A DNA stretch of 6,453 bases from Clostridiales bacterium UBA3277 (GTDB lineage Bacteria; Bacillota; Clostridia; Oscillospirales; Oscillospiraceae). Below the pieces are notes generated by a model. The model searched no databases and had not been told where the DNA came from. It was given only the letters and a program-made list of their open reading frames with translations. The DNA lies in assembly GCA_002362145.1 (NCBI GenBank), contig DETX01000072.1:1402-7854 (forward strand), written 5' to 3'. Positions 5,539 to 6,453 of this stretch are shown piece by piece; positions within the stretch are counted from its first letter, which is position 1; each line of letters begins with the position of its first letter. Position numbers and translations under genes: made by a program.

Positions 5539-5658
5539 ATGAACAACCAGAATAAGAACCAGAACAGCAATCAGAACCAGAATCAGAACAGCAACCAGAA
5601 TCAGAACCAGAACAACAACCAGAGCCAGAATCAGGGCAGCAACCAGAACTGCCGCTAA
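5539..5658 (+). CDS. 39-residue Asn/Gln-rich repeat peptide, unknown function
   Basis: A very small gene with a good ribosome binding site (GGAGG at 5526-5530, 8 nt before the ATG). The product is about 70 percent Asn plus Gln, with no hydrophobic segment, no acidic residue and two basic residues (Lys6, Arg39); the end is Asn-Cys-Arg. It is built of five 8-residue repeats, of which NSNQNQNQ (residues 9-16 and 17-24) is the model; residues 1-8 and 25-32 are variants and the last repeat ends in the stop codon. I do not recognise a named family. It starts 59 nt after spoVAE with no promoter of its own visible, so it is probably made with the SpoVA proteins in the forespore. That makes a spore-associated role reasonable but unproven. 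Such polar repeats are disordered and can self-assemble; it does not match the sequence pattern of alpha/beta or gamma small acid-soluble spore proteins. Confidence 0.72.
   Translation: MNNQNKNQNSNQNQNQNSNQNQNQNNNQSQNQGSNQNCR
5539..5658 (+). repeat. Five 24-nt tandem repeats making up the whole Asn/Gln-rich reading frame
   Basis: Units begin at 5539, 5563, 5587, 5611 and 5635. The second and third units differ only by C/T in the third base of Asn codons (AAC or AAT). The Asn-Gln pair at unit positions 3 and 4 is kept in all five. The frame from ATG to TAA is exactly 120 nt, five units with nothing left over. Confidence 0.85.
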
Positions 5659-5739
5659 GGAAGCTCTGATTCCATCAGCGGGAGCAGATGCCAGAAGATC
5701 CGGCAGCTGCCGAAGGTGATTGATTCAGAGTTTCCCTTA
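5656..5739 (+). repeat. Long imperfect hairpin directly after the Asn/Gln-rich gene
   Basis: The arm at 5656-5672 (starting at the TAA stop codon) pairs with 5722-5739 through about 16 bp with one bulged C (5734), one T-T mismatch (5670/5724) and one wobble. Inside it a second arm at 5684-5692 pairs with 5702-5710 (8 of 9 bp), overlapping the 12-bp palindrome CGGCAGCTGCCG (5701-5712). No T-run follows the outer stem, so it is not a standard terminator. It may protect the 3' end of the message, be a structured RNA, or be a small palindromic mobile repeat. Confidence 0.5.
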
Positions 5740-5749
5740 AGATCGCAAA

Positions 5750-5782
5750 CAGGGGGTCCGCGCCCATGGCGCAGACCCCCTG
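5750..5782. terminator. GC-rich hairpin between the Asn/Gln-rich gene and the convergent regulator gene
   Basis: Fifteen-base arms (5750-5764 and 5768-5782) pair at 14 of 15 positions, with a C-A mismatch at 5759/5773 and a 3-nt loop. On the minus strand it lies 19 nt after the regulator stop codon and is followed by TTTGCGATCTT; on the plus strand the T-run comes 12 nt later (5795-5801). The tails are weak, but position and stem strength suit a terminator serving both genes. Confidence 0.65.
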
Positions 5783-5800
5783 CATCTATCCGGGATTTTT

Positions 5801-6379
5801 TCACAGGCTGAGGAGCTTTGCCATCAGATAAACCACCACAAAGGCGATTGCCGCGCTTGCCAGCAAATATGCCGCGGCCTGGTAATGACGCTTTCCGATC
5901 TCCTGCTGGCGCTCCATCTCATCCAGCCGTTTTTCTTCTGTGAAGGCAACGATTTCCTTATAGGTCCTGAGCTGATTGTCCCTCTTGATTCTGGTCACCC
6001 GAAGGGAAAACCAGATCGTAATTCCATACAGTGCGCACCAGGGGATCAGCCCGTACCAGCCCATCAGCTTGACGAGGGGTACAAAGGAAACGACGGACAG
6101 GATCAGGCACACCGCGTAGATGCCGCCGTACTTATTGAGCTTCCCGATTTCCGTTTTTTGGATTTCCTGCTTCATAATTTCAACATCTCCTTTAATCAGC
6201 TGGTCAAGAGATACGTTGAGTACAGCGCTTAGCAGCAATACGCTATGGATATCCGGATAGCTTTTTCCCGTTTCCCAGTTGGATACCGTCTGTCTGCTCA
6301 CAAAGACCTTTTCCGCCAGCTCCTCCTGAGAGATTCCCAGATTCCCACGATATTTTTTGATTTGCGAACCAACCTCCAA
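5801..6379 (-). CDS. XRE-family transcriptional regulator with C-terminal membrane segments
   Basis: A 192-residue protein. Residues 3-62 are a helix-turn-helix of the XRE/Cro type: GSQIKKYRGNLGISQEELAEK, then FVSRQTVSNWETGKSYPD (the recognition helix lies around 28-37) and a last helix ending SLDQLIKGD. Hydrophobic segments follow at about 84-104, 106-124 and 168-190, with a charged, probably coiled-coil stretch between (about 128-165, with FTEEKRLDEMERQQEIGKR). This is a known Firmicutes layout of a DNA-binding head tethered to the membrane, thought to sense envelope or membrane state; the ligand and target are unknown here. The start is a TTG at 6377-6379, supported by AAAGGAGGG 6 nt upstream (6386-6394); the next Met is residue 69, after the whole DNA-binding domain. 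Codon use is more A/T-rich than in the genes to the left, which could mean later acquisition. Confidence 0.9.
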   Translation of the reverse strand: MEVGSQIKKYRGNLGISQEELAEKVFVSRQTVSNWETGKSYPDIHSVLLLSAVLNVSLDQLIKGDVEIMKQEIQKTEIGKLNKYGGIYAVCLILSVVSFVPLVKLMGWYGLIPWCALYGITIWFSLRVTRIKRDNQLRTYKEIVAFTEEKRLDEMERQQEIGKRHYQAAAYLLASAAIAFVVVYLMAKLLSL

Positions 6380-6396
6380 TCGGCTCCCTCCTTTCT

Positions 6397-6430
6397 CTCC
6401 AGGGTTTTGTACTCCTGACCTGCCTGGAGT
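6397..6430. promoter_or_regulatory. Nested inverted repeats upstream of the regulator gene
   Basis: CTCCAGG (6397-6403) and CCTGGAG (6423-6429) are perfect 7-bp arms 19 nt apart. A second dyad, ACTCC (6411-6415) and GGAGT (6426-6430), shares the right arm. They lie 18-51 bp before the TTG start, next to the ribosome binding site, where an XRE protein might bind its own promoter or where the message could fold. The promoter itself is not clear, and may lie partly outside the window. Confidence 0.35.
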
Positions 6431-6453
6431 TTAATACTATTACCTGATAAAAA

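Noticed and set aside
5539..5658. CRISPR array or other DNA repeat array
   Set aside because: The 24-nt units touch each other with no spacers and keep an open frame with codon-like silent changes, so the repeats are coding.

Overview
The window looks like chromosome from a spore-forming, GC-rich member of the class Clostridia, probably a gut Oscillospiraceae-type bacterium. The grounds are strong AGGAGG-type ribosome binding sites, an IreB-family protein (a Firmicutes marker), SpoVAD and SpoVAE (endospore formers only), and GC-rich third codon positions in most genes. The lineage is inferred from gene content and composition, not from a database match.

Layout. Positions 1-1546 hold the 3' two thirds of pheT (phenylalanine-tRNA ligase beta subunit), closed by a strong intrinsic terminator. 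Positions 1646-2015 are a self-contained ireB unit: TTTACA-17-TATAAT promoter, an 84-residue IreB-type protein and its own terminator. Positions 2116-3507 hold a second unit: an extended -10 promoter, a 96-residue protein of unknown function, then a secreted cell-wall hydrolase (signal peptide, two SH3b domains, NlpC/P60 domain), ending in a bidirectional terminator. The terminator is shared with a convergent GNAT N-acetyltransferase gene (3506-3994, minus).

Divergent from the acetyltransferase is a sporulation unit. A forespore sigma-G-type promoter (4044-4074) drives spoVAD and spoVAE, which belong to the machinery that moves calcium-dipicolinate into the spore. A 39-codon gene for an Asn/Gln-rich peptide follows (5539-5658). 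Its whole reading frame, stop codon included, is exactly five 24-nt repeats. Two hairpins lie after it. The window ends with a minus-strand gene for an XRE-family DNA-binding protein with a membrane-embedded C-terminal half (5801-6379), which is lower in GC than the rest.

The genes fall into housekeeping (pheT), envelope homeostasis (ireB, the NlpC/P60 hydrolase, possibly the membrane XRE protein) and sporulation (spoVAD, spoVAE, perhaps the Asn/Gln peptide). The most promising little-known items are the Asn/Gln repeat peptide next to spoVAE, the spoVA unit that starts at spoVAD without spoVAC, and the small conserved-looking protein placed before the NlpC/P60 enzyme.
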